Shown: one piece after another, positions 30,407 through 41,998 of the stretch
How positions within the stretch are numbered: the stretch's first letter is position 1
Layout: each line of letters begins with the position of its first letter
NCBI GenBank assembly: GCA_021927905.1
Contig: BLLK01000029.1
Span: 248,001 to 312,000 of the forward strand
Reading direction: 5' to 3'
DNA length: 64,000 bases
Source of the DNA: Chaetoceros tenuissimus
Taxonomy: Eukaryota; Bacillariophyta; Thalassiosirophyceae; Chaetocerotales; Chaetocerotaceae
The notes under the pieces: model-generated
What the model saw: only the letters and a program-made list of their open reading frames with translations
Databases searched by the model: none
Told to the model about the DNA's origin: nothing
Translations under genes and position numbers: made by a program

Positions 30407-33116
30407 TTACATGCTTCCACCATACCTCCTTTTCCAAGCTTTAGACTGACGGAGAACCTTTAATCTTGCTGCGGTGGGGTTTCTCCTGCTTCTAAAATGG
30501 GATGTGGTACCTGAAGAAGTTTCCTTACGGTCTCTGTCTTCATCTAATGTGTTCGGTGTCTCTGTGAGAATATCTTTATTCTGGGAACAGTCTTGTTTTA
30601 CTTTCAATACTTTCATCTTGCCCTCTAAGTAATCTAATTCTTCTCCAAGTTCCTTTCCCTTGTATTTAGGACTGTCAATTGTTGGTATGTATGTATCTCT
30701 CTTCGCGATTCCTAGAACGGATTCACTTTGTAGAGGGTTACTTTCTTTGAGAGCGATGTTATCATCGTTCGTTTGATCCGTGTTCTCGGCAGTGCTTTGG
30801 GTGGTAAATGTCTTCACATCACCACTTACGTCGCTATTACCATCTTCTTCGTTTTGACTATTATCACTGAATTCCTCAGAGACACTTCTCAGGAACTCAT
30901 CATGTTCACTATCTTCGTCGTCGTCACTACTGATGTAATCAAAACTTGGACTCTCTGCTATGATTTGAGAGTTTTCGAAAACGCAATCATCATGCGAAGG
31001 AATGGATTCTGACGATTGTTCAAGCTCCGAAAGATCCCAGAGGTGGCTCTTAGAATTGCATTTAGAAGAAGAGTATGAAAAGTCCAAGAAGGATTGCGAG
31101 TAATTCAATGACTCGTCCTTTTCTTCTACATCAATTTGATCAGAGTTCTCAAAATCCTTATCAGATTCTCTAAATGCTATGATAGGATCTTCAGCAGCTA
31201 CATGTCGAATCTCAGAAGAGGCCTTTCGAACCTCAGTATCCAAAGATTCAGATTTCATTTGAACAGAAGATTCATTTTGGTCCAGATGTGCTTGCCCAAT
31301 GTCTAAATCTTGCGCAACGTTCTTTGTAACGCCATCTATAGAAGATTCCAATTCGTCGTGGTTCACAATGATGGAACTGGAAATACATTTTGGAATGTCA
31401 TGCATTGACTTCGGAATGGGCTCGTCAATAACATTTGACTTGTCATTCGTGACATCATTTGCGATAGAATCACTTGCTGCCCAACTGTCTTGAGCAGAAT
31501 CGTCATCATTTTCATGAAGTTCTTCGATTGGTCGACAAAAATTCTCCCTCTCAATTTTCTCCAGAAATGATTCATGACGAGGAGGAAAACCACAATCTTG
31601 AGTCTCGTCAACATAGCTAGCCTCTGAACCATCCGATTCGGAATCGCTTGACTCAGAAGCACTATCCTCTTCATGGGCTGGAAAGTTGTGATCATGTTCG
31701 TTTGAAGAGACATCTGTACTCGCAGTGGTGTTTGCAGTAATGTCCTGATCCTTCTCGATGGAACATGGTGACCCTGGATCCTCAGTCATGCTGATAGAGG
31801 GAAAGCCTCCTTCGTCTATATTTGCTGTAATATCATCTGGCCACTGCATCTCATTAGCAGCCGAGTCTGTGAAATGCTGCCATCCATCATCATCTCCACC
31901 AAAGAAATTGAGGACCTCGTCGTCAGTTGATTCTTTCTTTTGTACAAATCCAAAATCAAATGCATCTCCATGATCAATATTGTGTCCATCATTACTTGTA
32001 CCATTCAGCATTGCAAACGAGGTCTCGAAAGAAGAAGAATTTTCATCATCCGAAAAACTCAAATCAACTTGAATTTCCGGGAAATCAGGATCTCTTTCTT
32101 CCCAAACAGCCAAATCCGATTCATCCATGCTTGTATCTACGTGACCATTTGTTGTGAACATATCATCTACCTCATCACTGTCAGCAACTTCATACTCGTC
32201 ATCGCCATCATCGACTAAATCAGGTTTGAAATAAATCATTTCTGAATGTAGATTAAAGGTAACTCTTTTCTTCCGTTCCTTCATTTTTTCCAGTCTACTC
32301 TTTCTATCTGGACTAATAACATACTCCATCCCCTCTAGTTCCATCTGTTCCCTATAGAATGCTTTATCAAGGTTAAATGCCAAATCTTCTACTTGTTCCT
32401 TGACCGTCATGAGGTCATGTTGAATTTTGACTCTTAAACGAGTATGTTCTGGTCTCTTTGAATTGAAATGATGATGTGTCGGTAACACTTTGGATAAAAA
32501 GTTGATGAGTCTATGTCCCATGATGTAGATAGATTGCAAGTCGTTAGAAGAAGAAGTTGCAGTAGATGGTGATGTATACGCTTCTTGAAATTGGTCTCGA
32601 ACCTGTTATTACAAAAGTCATTTGTAAGTGATCCATGCTATGTAATGGAAAATGGTATGTAATTTCTTTGTTAATACTCACTCTATCTGCAATTGCAATA
32701 TATGTCCGGAGGGGACTCAAATGATTGATCTGGAAATCACTACCTCCGTTGATGTCATCCTCTTTTAGGATGGCGATACGTTTGTCTTTTCCAATTTTTC
32801 TCCATGCATCGCAATCCTCTTGGAGAGGGACGGCTGATGCTGTTCCATCTACACTCGTGGTGGTATTAGAAGATTGGTATGCATTTGAATTATATCTCAT
32901 TGAATTTGAAACGTCATTCATAGTTTTCAGTGAGGACTTAATGTATCCTTCGTCGCCATTCTGAATACGATTTCTACGAACCGTCGAATAGAGTTCTTCT
33001 TCACTCACATTGAGACGACCAGTGCTTCTCCGATTGTAGTTCGCTTGCGAGGAGGTTGATTCTCTATTTCGTAGCACACCTTTCAACCTCGGAGTTGATT
33101 GTATCGAGCTCGTCAT
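30407..33116 (-). CDS. Two-exon acidic protein with conserved-looking helical N-terminal region, unknown
   Basis: Two exons, 33116-32682 and 32602-30407, phase 0, 79-bp intron (GTGAGT..TAACAG); 876 residues. Splicing joins two otherwise separate frames, MTSSIQSTPRLKG.. and ..MGHRLINFLSKVLP.., with VRDQFQEAYTSP reading across the junction. Residues about 95-260 look like a folded, mainly helical region: DAWRKIGKDKRIAILKED, YIAIADRVRDQFQEAY, HRLINFLSKVLPTHHHFN, LRVKIQHDLMTVKEQVEDLA, then REQMELEGMEYV and basic KKRVTFN. The remaining ~600 residues are Asp/Glu/Ser-rich and presumably disordered; the last 30 are basic (SRRNPTAARLKVL, SKAWKRRYGG). I cannot name the family. The basic ends and acidic body suggest a nuclear or vesicle-associated adaptor, but that is speculation. 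It converges with NOP56 (180 bp between stops). Confidence 0.75.
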
Positions 33117-33641
33117 TCTATCTATATGTGTAAGTATAAGTAGTAATGTAGTGCCGCAAAAGAGATCACACTTTTACAAATGTATATATATACGTGATGA
33201 AAATGCACTTTGTTGTATCTAGTACTGTTCCTGCTGGCTCTTGTTGAGAAAAACTTGGAATGCACTTCAATTGTTAGAAGAGGTTCGAAGCCAATCTGAT
33301 CTTGTAAAGGAAGAAAGGCGCATGTTTCATCCAAACTTTTTGAAAATGGAATGTCGTAATGTCCTACTAAATTTATCTTATCTTCTCTATTGACTTGCCA
33401 CGTAGAAAATTATCTACAACAGCTAGTCATTATCTACCAACCCAATTGGCTTTTCATGTGAGCCAAGCACTGAACTGACGCACAGGAGAATCCAAAACAT
33501 TTGATGTTATGTGTTGTAAAGAAAAACTTTGCAATCCTATTCAATTGACACTGTGAAGTACAATCCATTATTTACTTCATAACAACTTTCAAAAGAAAGA
33601 GCGGTAGTAATCCTGCAAATCTTTTGAGAATCTACACCAAT
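33117..33641. promoter_or_regulatory. Divergent promoter region, acidic protein / plastid ThrRS
   Basis: 525 bp between head-to-head starts. A TA-rich run (about 33180-33195, tgtatatatatacg) and a CCAAT on the plus strand (about 33441) are visible. No gene seen. Confidence 0.4.
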
Positions 33642-35751
33642 ATGAAGTTTTGCAACATTGCCACAATGTCACTTCTTCTCTCTCTTTCAGGGAGGGTTGC
33701 ATCCTTCATCCCTTCTGCTGTACGTCATGCAACCAAGGCATCCACTCCTTCCGTGACATCTGCTTCCTTCTTCAACTCTGTTTCAACCTCAAGTCCAATC
33801 TCTACTGCTCGCTTCATGTCTACTGCAGAAGCACCAGTGGAAGAAGCACTCGTACTTCCTACCAACGAGAATGATAATGATTTGCTTAAAATTCGCCACT
33901 CATCAGCTCATGTTATGGCTATGGCTGTACAAGATGCTTTTCCAGAAGCACAAGTAACCATTGGACCATGGATCGATAATGGATTCTACTACGATTTCTT
34001 TTTCCCAGAGACTACAGATGAAGAAACCGGAGAAGTCATTCCTTCTCGCAAACTCACTGATTCTGATTTGAAAAAGGTGAAGAAATCTATGGATAAGATT
34101 ATCTCCAAGGATTATCCAATCTATGCAGAGGAAGTTACACGTGAAGAGGCAAAACGTCGTATTGAAGAAATTGGAGAGCCATTTAAGCTTGAGATTTTGG
34201 ATTCTATCAAAACTGAACCAATTACCATTTATCATATTGGAGATCAGTGGTGGGATTTGTGCGCTGGACCTCATGTAGAGAGTACTGGACAGTTGCCGAA
34301 GAAGGCAATCCAGCTTCAGAGTGTAGCTGGAGCATATTGGAGAGGAGATGAAAATAGAGAAATGTTGCAGAGAATTTATGCAACTGCGTGGAAAGACCCT
34401 GTTCAATTGAAAGCTTACAAAAAGATGATGCAAGAAGCTAAGAAGAGAGATCATCGTGTTTTGGGAAAGCAACTTGACTTGTTTTCTATCCAGGTGAGTA
34501 TATTGAATTTGTGAATTTTGGGAGGTACTGGTTTTTTAATCATACTCATCCATTATATGCAAACAGGAAGATGCAGGTGGCGGACTTGTATTCTGGCATC
34601 CAAAGGGATCCAAGATTCGTACCAAGATTGAAGATTTCTGGAAGCAGGCACACACTGATAGTGGATATGATTTAGTGTATTCTCCTCATATTGCGAACCT
34701 CAATCTTTGGAAGACTTCTGGGCACAACGATTTTTACCGTGATGGTATGTTTCAACAGATGGAGGTAGAAAATGAAGAATACCAGATCAGACCAATGAAT
34801 TGTCCTTTCCACTGTCTCATGTACAAGGATGAATTGCGTTCTTATCGTGACCTTCCATTTAGATGGGCAGAGCTTGGAACTGTATACCGTTATGAAAGAT
34901 CTGGAACCCTACATGGACTTTTCAGAGTGAGAGGTTTCACTCAGGATGATGCACATGTTTTCTGTTTACCAGATCAACTTCAGGATGAAATTGTAGCAGT
35001 ATTAGATTTGACCGAAAAGATTTTGACAAGATTTGGATTTGATAAATATGATATAATGCTTTCTACCAGACCTGAGAAGAGTGTAGGATCGGATGAAATT
35101 TGGGATAATGCTACAAATGCATTGATTGGTGCATTGAAAGAGAAGGGATGGGATTATGGAATTGATGAAGGTGGCGGAGCATTTTACGGACCAAAGATTG
35201 ACTTGAAGATTCGTGACGCAATCGGTAGATCGTGGCAATGTTCTACTGTCCAATGTGACTTCAATCTTCCAGAACGATTCGACTTGGAGTATGTTAGTGC
35301 AGAAGGAACAAGAGAAAGACCAATTATGCTTCACAGAGCTATCTTTGGATCTATCGAACGTTTCTTTGGTGTGTTGACTGAGAGTACTGCCGGTGAATTT
35401 CCATTTTGGCTTGCGCCAACACAACTAAAGCTTTTGCCGGTTACTGATGCTGTTGTAGATTACTGTCACGAAGTATCGAAGAAGGCAGCAAGAATGGGAC
35501 TTCGAGTAGAAGTTGATAGAGGTACCGAGCGTCTTGCGAAGCAAATTCGTAATGCTGAAAAGGGTCGTATTCCAATCATGGCAGTTGTAGGAATGAAGGA
35601 AATGGAATCGGGAACTCTCGCTGTTCGTAGTCGCAAGCAAGGCGACTTGGGAACATTTGCAGTTGATGATCTTTTGGCAGAACTTGTCAAATGTGATGAT
35701 GAGGCAATTGAGATGACCACCATGGGTGATGTAGAGAAGTCAGAAGAGTAA
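33642..35751 (+). CDS. TARS: Threonyl-tRNA synthetase, plastid-targeted, cyanobacterial type
   Basis: Two exons, 33642-34493 and 34567-35751, phase 0, 73-bp intron; 678 residues. The enzyme charges tRNA-Thr with threonine. The N-terminus has a hydrophobic signal (CNIATMSLLLSLSGR) and VAS-FIPSA, the plastid-import motif, then a Ser/Thr-rich transit-like stretch. The editing domain keeps HSSAH and WWDLCAGPH. Catalytic core: motif 1 region YSPHIANLNLW; MNCPFHCLMYK zinc-site Cys/His; motif 2 RWAELGTVYRYERSGTLHGL with VRGFTQDDAH; motif 3 MLHRAIFGSIERFFG. The anticodon-binding domain (PVTDAVVDYCHEV to the end) has a ~25-residue acidic tail. The text VTIGPWIDNGFYYDF and EPITIYHIGDQWWDLCAGPH is what I recall of cyanobacterial and plastid enzymes. 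There is no N-terminal TGS domain. It may serve plastid and mitochondrion both. Confidence 0.95.
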
Positions 35752-35992
35752 ATTTATAATAACACTGCATAGTAAACTAACATTAGTCGAAGCTATATGG
35801 TAGCAGACTAGTCAGTATCTGTAAGTGTTCAAAAAAATGTTCAACGTGAAGACGTTAATGTAAGGTTAAAAGACTAACCTGTGTTGAGGACAGACCAGCA
35901 TGGACAAGCCCTTTTTCTTGTACTGTGAACGACCACACATAGACCCTTTGTAATTGAATAGTATTAGAGTACCATACCTAGAAATAGATGGA

Positions 35993-36550
35993 ATGAATTC
36001 AATAGGAAAAATGAAGACACATGATTTCATTAGATTGGCGAATGAGGAACATGATGCGCTAACAGATTACTGTAATTCTTTCGCAGAGCTTTCTATGCAA
36101 TTGAGTTCCAATTCGATCAACAAGACATCCCCTGTAGTACAATACGAAGAAGATGATATGTACATGAATTTCCAAGCGGGAATTCACCTACATGACACTA
36201 AAAGAGTAGAGTCGCAGTCACAGCAATATGTTTTGCAGTATATTGGAAAACTAGAGATGTTACGTGAGGTCCATGCCAGTCTGATACGTAAATACAATGA
36301 ATTGAAACTTCAAAACATGAATGAAAAAATATTAGATGAACTAGAGAGGCATACAAAGATAAGTACTCGAGTTATCGCTTCAGTTGCATCTTCCACCACC
36401 AAGGGACTTGGACCAATACATATGAATGGTATGCAAAGAAATGTTACGGGCAATGGAGACCAAAACTTACATGAACTTAGAATGGTCTCATTAGTTTCTC
36501 TTCGTGCAAGTGTAGAACAGGTCAAATCTGCTTTAGAAAAATATTCATAG
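35993..36550 (+). CDS. Small coiled-coil protein, unknown
   Basis: Single exon, 185 residues from the ATG at 35993 (MNSIGKMKTHDF); the frame opens 39 bases earlier without an ATG. It is mostly helical: KTHDFIRLANEEHDALTDYC, VLQYIGKLEMLREVHASLIR, KYNELKLQNMNEKILDELER, and a C-terminal LRASVEQVKSALEKYS. Heptad-like hydrophobic spacing suggests a coiled coil. No signal peptide or catalytic motif. Length and coding character (no stops over 190 codons, ordinary amino acid balance) support a real gene, but I recognise no family. It follows ThrRS by 241 bp on the same strand. Confidence 0.6.
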   Translation: MNSIGKMKTHDFIRLANEEHDALTDYCNSFAELSMQLSSNSINKTSPVVQYEEDDMYMNFQAGIHLHDTKRVESQSQQYVLQYIGKLEMLREVHASLIRKYNELKLQNMNEKILDELERHTKISTRVIASVASSTTKGLGPIHMNGMQRNVTGNGDQNLHELRMVSLVSLRASVEQVKSALEKYS

Positions 36551-36818
36551 TACTCATTCGTGCAAGTATACATTTGCCTAAATTTGCTACCAAGAACACT
36601 CAAGTACCAGTTTTCATACTCGTATGCTTCCAACATATTTCATTCGTAATAAATAGTGTTCGCATTGTGAGGGTTCGGGGTTCGGGTATGATGGTCGTAA
36701 ACATGTTTTTCGAAGAGGGCGATTGCAAGAGGAGGAGTATACATTATATAATTTTCAGAAATATTATCATAAGCATCATCTAAGCACTAACATATTTATT
36801 TTAATTAAACAAAGAAGC

Positions 36819-39014
36819 ATGACTAAGAAGAGTTCCATAACAACCTCAACAGTTGCAATTTTCATTTTGCTTACAAGCCTCGCCATTTTCACGAGAGTGC
36901 ACGTTTTTCTCGTAAGTAATATAAGGGATCACTTTTACGACTACATTTTGTGCTGAAAAGAGCAACTCAAAAAACTGTTATTAAACGATTTTGTACCTAA
37001 AAAAAAACATGCATAGTCTCTTCCTTCCTCGAAAGGGGACATAGATACTGAATCATCCAAATTCAGTGGAGAAAGAGCTTATAATTTTCTGTGCGATCAT
37101 ATTGCAAAGAAGCCACACCCATGGTACACAGAAGAGAACGAAGAAATTTTTCAATTCATTTTCAGTCAAGGAAAACTTCTGGAGGCCAAATATGGAGATG
37201 ACGTCATTGAAGTCGATACTCAAATCACTTTTCGCAACTCTGATTCTATACAATCTGTTGGGAACATTGCATTTCTAATCAAGGGTGAGCGATCCGAGGA
37301 AGAATCCTCTGCAGTACAGATAAGTTCCCACTACGATTCCGTGGGCATATCTCCCGGTGCTACTGATGCGGGTGCTAGCTGTGCAGTTATGTTAGAATTG
37401 GCATCCGTTCTTGTTTCTCGAGAACAAAAGTTGCAATATGATGTTCTTCTCCTTTTCGTTGACTCGGAAGAAAATGGCTTGGTGGGTTCTTCGAACTGGG
37501 TTTTTGGAAATAACGATTCATTAGACGCTTCATTTCATGTTGAGCCTCATCCTTGGAGTCTTTTGCCTGCGTTGGTCATAAATTTGGAAGGATCTGGAAT
37601 TGCAAATGGGAAGGAAGTTCTCGCTCGTGCGAATAGTAAAGAAGTCACAAAGTTCTATGCCTCCTACGCCAGGTCTCCAAGGGCCGTATCTTTAACTGAG
37701 TTCCTTTTCCGCACAATCGATGCTGGAGCCACAGATACAGATATATACTTCTTAGCTGGTCTTCATTGTATGGACTTAATTTTTATTCAGGATCGATGGG
37801 CATACCACTCTCCAAGTGATAATGTTGACAACGTGAGACCAGATGCATTAAAGCATTTGGGTGATAACGTTTTGTCGCTTATATATGGTATTACAAATGA
37901 TCAATCTTTTCCATTAGATCGCTTCTCGGATAAAGAGCTGTATGATATGAAAGCTTCTCAAAGAACTCAAGATAGTAAGACAGTCTACTTTTCTATTCTT
38001 GAGAGTTCTACGATTTATCAAACCAGAGCTAATGCAAAAGCGATGTACATTTCTATTTCACTACTTTTTGGATGCTGTATTTACTTTCTTACTCCACCGA
38101 GGGCATATTTTCCAAGAGGGAAAATTTTCACCATATCGAAACATTTCTTTTCTGCTCTGATGAACTTCATTACGGGGATAATATTTTCAGTTGCAGTCTT
38201 CGCAGTTTTCGGGTCATGGAAAAAACCAATCGAATTGGAAGATGGACAGAATTATTATTATGGTCATGGCGCACCGTACTTTGTATGGGCTAATAAAGAA
38301 GCAGCCAGGTCGGTACTTTCCTTCTTTAGTGTTAGCTGTTCTACCTATTTCTTCTACAGCATCGTCAGGCCAGGCTGGAAAAAATCGTTACTCTGTTGCT
38401 GGAAAGAATCCAAAAAATACAATGAGAACGTAAATATTGAAAGAGAGAATGATGTTGAAAATCATGCTGAGCAAGTCGTCGTAGAAAATAACACTTTTGA
38501 TGAAATGTCCACAAATTCTGAGTTAGTAAGAATTGGGATGAGCACACACATTGGTATTTTCTACTTTTATGACATCTTACTCTTGATCTTCGGTATATTT
38601 CTACCGGACGCAGCTATTTTTGTACTATTCCAGGCAGTTTTCTTTTGGATAGGAAGTCTTTTGGATGCAATATTTCATGGATTTGTCTGGAATGATGCTG
38701 AAGAAATACCAACAGACGAGGCAACTTTTCGAAATGAATTGAAAGGATGGGCATTGCGATCATTTGTTGTTGTGATTCCAAGTCTATTGGTAATCCCAGA
38801 TGGTTTCATGGCTCTACTACTTTACATTGGATATTATGTTGATGAGTTTGGTTTATGGTATGGAACTACCATAGTAGAGGCATTCTGCTTTGGTTTAATC
38901 ATCCCATTGATAATACCGACTATTATTCTGATTCCTTCCGAGTATGCGAAAGTTTTAGGTTTTCTTTTGCTTTTTGCACTGTGCATTAGTGGAATTGTCT
39001 GTATAGCAATCTAA
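36819..39014 (+). CDS. ERMP1/Pff1-like M28 metallopeptidase with multiple membrane spans
   Basis: Two exons, 36819-36911 and 37017-39014, phase 0, 105-bp intron; 696 residues. Exon 1 codes only a signal-anchor helix (VAIFILLTSLAIFTRVHVFL). The lumenal M28 zinc-peptidase domain follows: HYDSV (His136), SPGATDAGAS (bridging Asp148), FVDSEENGLVGS (Glu182/Glu183), ATDTDIYFL, and IQDRWAYHSPSDNVDNV (His295), so the two-zinc ligand set of H, D, E, D, H is present. The phrase order matches ER metallopeptidase 1 and the fungal vacuolar membrane protease. After it come about eight hydrophobic segments (AMYISISLLFGCCIYFL, FITGIIFSVAVFAVFG, YDILLLIFGIFL, through the C-terminus LLLFALCISGIVCIAI). An acidic loop of ~60 residues sits between helices. 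The substrate is unknown. The start in exon 1 rests on the splice and hydrophobicity. Confidence 0.85.
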
Positions 39015-39357
39015 TATAAATTTAAAAAATATAATAAATATCGAGACAAAACTCAGTTCAAAAAGTATTCAGAATAGTATGTCTTCAAAGAAAAGCATTC
39101 AAGTCGTTCTGAAAAATGAAGATATAAAAAGAGGTTTAAAGCCGTTATATTCATCAGAGCCTATAACCTGTCGAGAACACACCTTTCGTCATCTCCTGCT
39201 CTCGTCTCTCGTCTCATTACTTGAAACTAAATAACTAATAAGCACCATTGTATTGTTGTACTATATCCTACTCAGTTTTTATAGACAGCAACTATTGTTA
39301 GGCTAGACCATCAGTAGACTCTAGGTAAAGAACATTTGTTTAAAAAAGAAAGTGAAT
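39015..39357. other. Intergenic region, ERMP1-like to YL1
   Basis: 343 bp, both genes rightward. Contains a pyrimidine-rich ctcctgctctcgtctctcg run (about 39195-39213). No gene or repeat recognised; presumably the 3' UTR of the peptidase and the YL1 promoter. Confidence 0.4.
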
Positions 39358-41625
39358 ATGGAGAATACTGTAGCTCTGGAGCGAACGAAGCGAAAGACGG
39401 CAGGGACTAGAATGTCCAGCCTTGTCGGGAAAGCTGCAGAGGATGATGAAGCTTTTTGGTCACATTCAACTTGGGCAGAAGATAAAGTAGACATGTCGGA
39501 TGATGGATCGTTTCATGAATCAGATGAAGACAGTGCGGCCAAGGTAGACACTTTTGACTCTGATTTTGATGATTCGGAAGGAGAAGATGATGGAAATGAA
39601 ATGGAAGGAGAAGAGGAAATAAAAAAGGAAGAACGGCGAACAAAAAGAGCAGCAGACAAAAAGAATAATATACCAAGTATTAGTAAAGAATTACAGAAAC
39701 TCAGGGCAGATGCTGCAAGAAGGAAAGCTGGTAAATCATCAGTTGGAAAAAGTACATCGGCAATTCCTGCCCGTAAAAGTTCTCGAGCCAAAGCGTCAAC
39801 TTTCTCTGTTTCGGACATTGTTGGGAAGCGCTCATTACAAAAGTCTACAAAAGGAAATGAGCAAACAGGTCAAAAACCAAAACATAAGCGATGCTTTACG
39901 CAAGAAGAGTTATTGATTGAAGCAGTATCACATACGGAAGCTGAGAATCACAAATGGTTATTGAATAGGAAACGACTCCAAGTAGAAGAGCATTCCAGGG
40001 CAGAACATAGTAAAAGGTCAGGTAATAGTGCAGCAGAAAGAAAAGTAATATCAAAATTTAATTCACGGCGGGGATGTTTGAATACATTCACTTTCCCTGA
40101 AATGGACCATGTCCCAGAGATTTTCACAAGGGGTAAAACTTCAGAAGAACAAAGGACTCAAGTTGTGGCTAAAATACAAAAAGAAAACTTGTGCGTAATT
40201 ACTGGAAAGAAAGCTAGATATAAAGACCCGAAAACAAAATTAGGATACTATGATTTGAATGCGTTTAAAGAGCTAAGGAGAAGGTATGAAGCTGGTGAAA
40301 CCTTGGACCAAAGAATATATGAAGAATCAAAACCGCCGACGAAAGATGAAAAAGAGTTATGCGGAAGTAGCAACAAAAATAACAATGCAGCACAGATGGA
40401 ACACCATGACACCTCCATGACGAAAGTATCACAAGACAAGACAGGACATATAAAGTCTAATGGCGCTCAGAAAACAGCAAAAAGGAAAAAGTCTGCAACT
40501 ATGAAAGCTAATGTTGACTTGAAAAAGAATGCCTCAAGTTTCAATAGCAAAAGTTTGGATCAGACGGAAGTAAAGACAGATAGCAACAGTTTAAAAGAAA
40601 ATAACGGGGCTTGTGAAAAGAATGGTTCAGAATCAGCCACAAAAATCACAGCGAAAGATGTTTTCTTATCGAATGGATCAAAAGTGCCCGAATCGATCAA
40701 GTCGACCTCTAATTCGAAGTCAACAGAAAGTATAGATGAAAGCAATTCTCAAAGTCTGTCTCGAGATAAATCAATATCATATACAAAGCCAAGTAGTGAT
40801 GTTATGGAAAAGCTAGAGATTAAAAGTGTCGACGAAAAATTGTCGGAGCAAACGACCGACACAACAAAATGCAAAACGGTCAATACACCTAGTTCATCAG
40901 CCGTGGGAAAATCCACTATAGATCAAACCAGTAGAAAAAGATCAAATTCGAGTACTTCGCTTAGTAGTACGTCTAAGAGAAAGAGATCTAGCTCAAATCT
41001 TTCTCAAACTACTTCAAAATCGTCCTCGGAAGTACCGCGAAAAAGTTCTAACGCATCTGATTCGAGGCGAAGTCGGAACGATTCGGGGGGCATGGAAAAA
41101 ATTGCCAACGTATCTACAGCATCACAATTGCAAAATAGCAATATCGATCAGCAGAATTCACTTCCATCTTCAATAATGAGTAGTTGTACGCAGCAAACAA
41201 TTCCAGTAGTTCCTTCGCAAAATTTTAGCACACCATTCATGGCTCAGCAAAACCAACATGTGCCCAGCCAACTATTGCAGGCTCAAGCACAGAATCAGGC
41301 TCTTGTGAATATGCAGATGAAAACTTTAAATGAACTCCAATCAATCGAGATGACATTGAATCAGTGTAACCCCATGAATGTAAATATGAATCCACCAACT
41401 GATATGGCAATGATGATGAATTTAGGCAATGCAATTCAGTACCCAGCAAATATGATTCCAATGTATCCAAATCAAGGAAGTTTACCTATTCCAGCTGTAA
41501 TACAACAGCAGCAATTAATGCAACAGCAACAGAATTTGGAAATGCTACTGAGAAATCAACAACAAAATCCAAATCAAAACAATTCTTCAAACCAAAATCA
41601 AGGGAACAGTGACAAACCTTGGTGA
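39358..41625 (+). CDS. VPS72: YL1/VPS72/Swc2, H2A.Z chaperone subunit of SWR1/SRCAP
   Basis: Single exon, 755 residues; ATG at 39358 (MENTVALERTKRKTAG). YL1/Swc2 binds H2A.Z-H2B and helps the SWR1/SRCAP remodeller deposit it. The N-terminal YL1 region is recognisable: ERTKRKTAGTRMSSLVGKA, DDEAFWSHSTWAE, then the acidic DSDFDDSEGEDDG H2A.Z-binding stretch and basic tail. The short YL1_C domain is at about residues 279-311: CVITGKKARYKDPKTKLGYY, then DLNAFKELRRRY. In animals and fungi the protein ends near YL1_C (human about 364 residues); here about 440 more residues follow, Ser/Lys/Asn-rich, then Gln/Asn/Met-rich with MQQQQ-type runs near the C-terminus. That extension is probably disordered. 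Confidence 0.93.
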   Translation: MENTVALERTKRKTAGTRMSSLVGKAAEDDEAFWSHSTWAEDKVDMSDDGSFHESDEDSAAKVDTFDSDFDDSEGEDDGNEMEGEEEIKKEERRTKRAADKKNNIPSISKELQKLRADAARRKAGKSSVGKSTSAIPARKSSRAKASTFSVSDIVGKRSLQKSTKGNEQTGQKPKHKRCFTQEELLIEAVSHTEAENHKWLLNRKRLQVEEHSRAEHSKRSGNSAAERKVISKFNSRRGCLNTFTFPEMDHVPEIFTRGKTSEEQRTQVVAKIQKENLCVITGKKARYKDPKTKLGYYDLNAFKELRRRYEAGETLDQRIYEESKPPTKDEKELCGSSNKNNNAAQMEHHDTSMTKVSQDKTGHIKSNGAQKTAKRKKSATMKANVDLKKNASSFNSKSLDQTEVKTDSNSLKENNGACEKNGSESATKITAKDVFLSNGSKVPESIKSTSNSKSTESIDESNSQSLSRDKSISYTKPSSDVMEKLEIKSVDEKLSEQTTDTTKCKTVNTPSSSAVGKSTIDQTSRKRSNSSTSLSSTSKRKRSSSNLSQTTSKSSSEVPRKSSNASDSRRSRNDSGGMEKIANVSTASQLQNSNIDQQNSLPSSIMSSCTQQTIPVVPSQNFSTPFMAQQNQHVPSQLLQAQAQNQALVNMQMKTLNELQSIEMTLNQCNPMNVNMNPPTDMAMMMNLGNAIQYPANMIPMYPNQGSLPIPAVIQQQQLMQQQQNLEMLLRNQQQNPNQNNSSNQNQGNSDKPW

Positions 41626-41998
41626 AGTGATAATATTATAAAATAAACCGCTAGCAATGACCTTCCACATATAAAAGTTGTCTCGCTCTACCATGTTGTG
41701 TATATTGTATTGAACCAAATTGAACTGTCACATACGTAAGTATAAGTTGATGAAAGATAATATCTTAATATGACATTTTATATACTTTTTCTATTAAAAG
41801 ATGAGGAGATAAACATGTTCAATGAATGTCAGAAAAAGACGAAACAGCAACAAGAAACGAGAAAAGCTTTTCCTTTTTCGTCTTTATATATTTGCTGCAA
41901 AATAATAAGCTGACATTATTAAGTACTTTTACGTATCTCAGTATTAATTTTAAAAGCTATTTCTTGTTGTGCAAGCCAGAATCTCTTTATCCCAAGTG
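41626..41998. other. Intergenic region, YL1 to UPF0060 gene
   Basis: 373 bp, A/T-rich, both genes rightward. One ACATACGTAAG site near 41730 and a TATA-like tttatatattt at about 41883-41893, roughly 110 bp before the start codon of the next gene. No gene seen. Confidence 0.4.
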
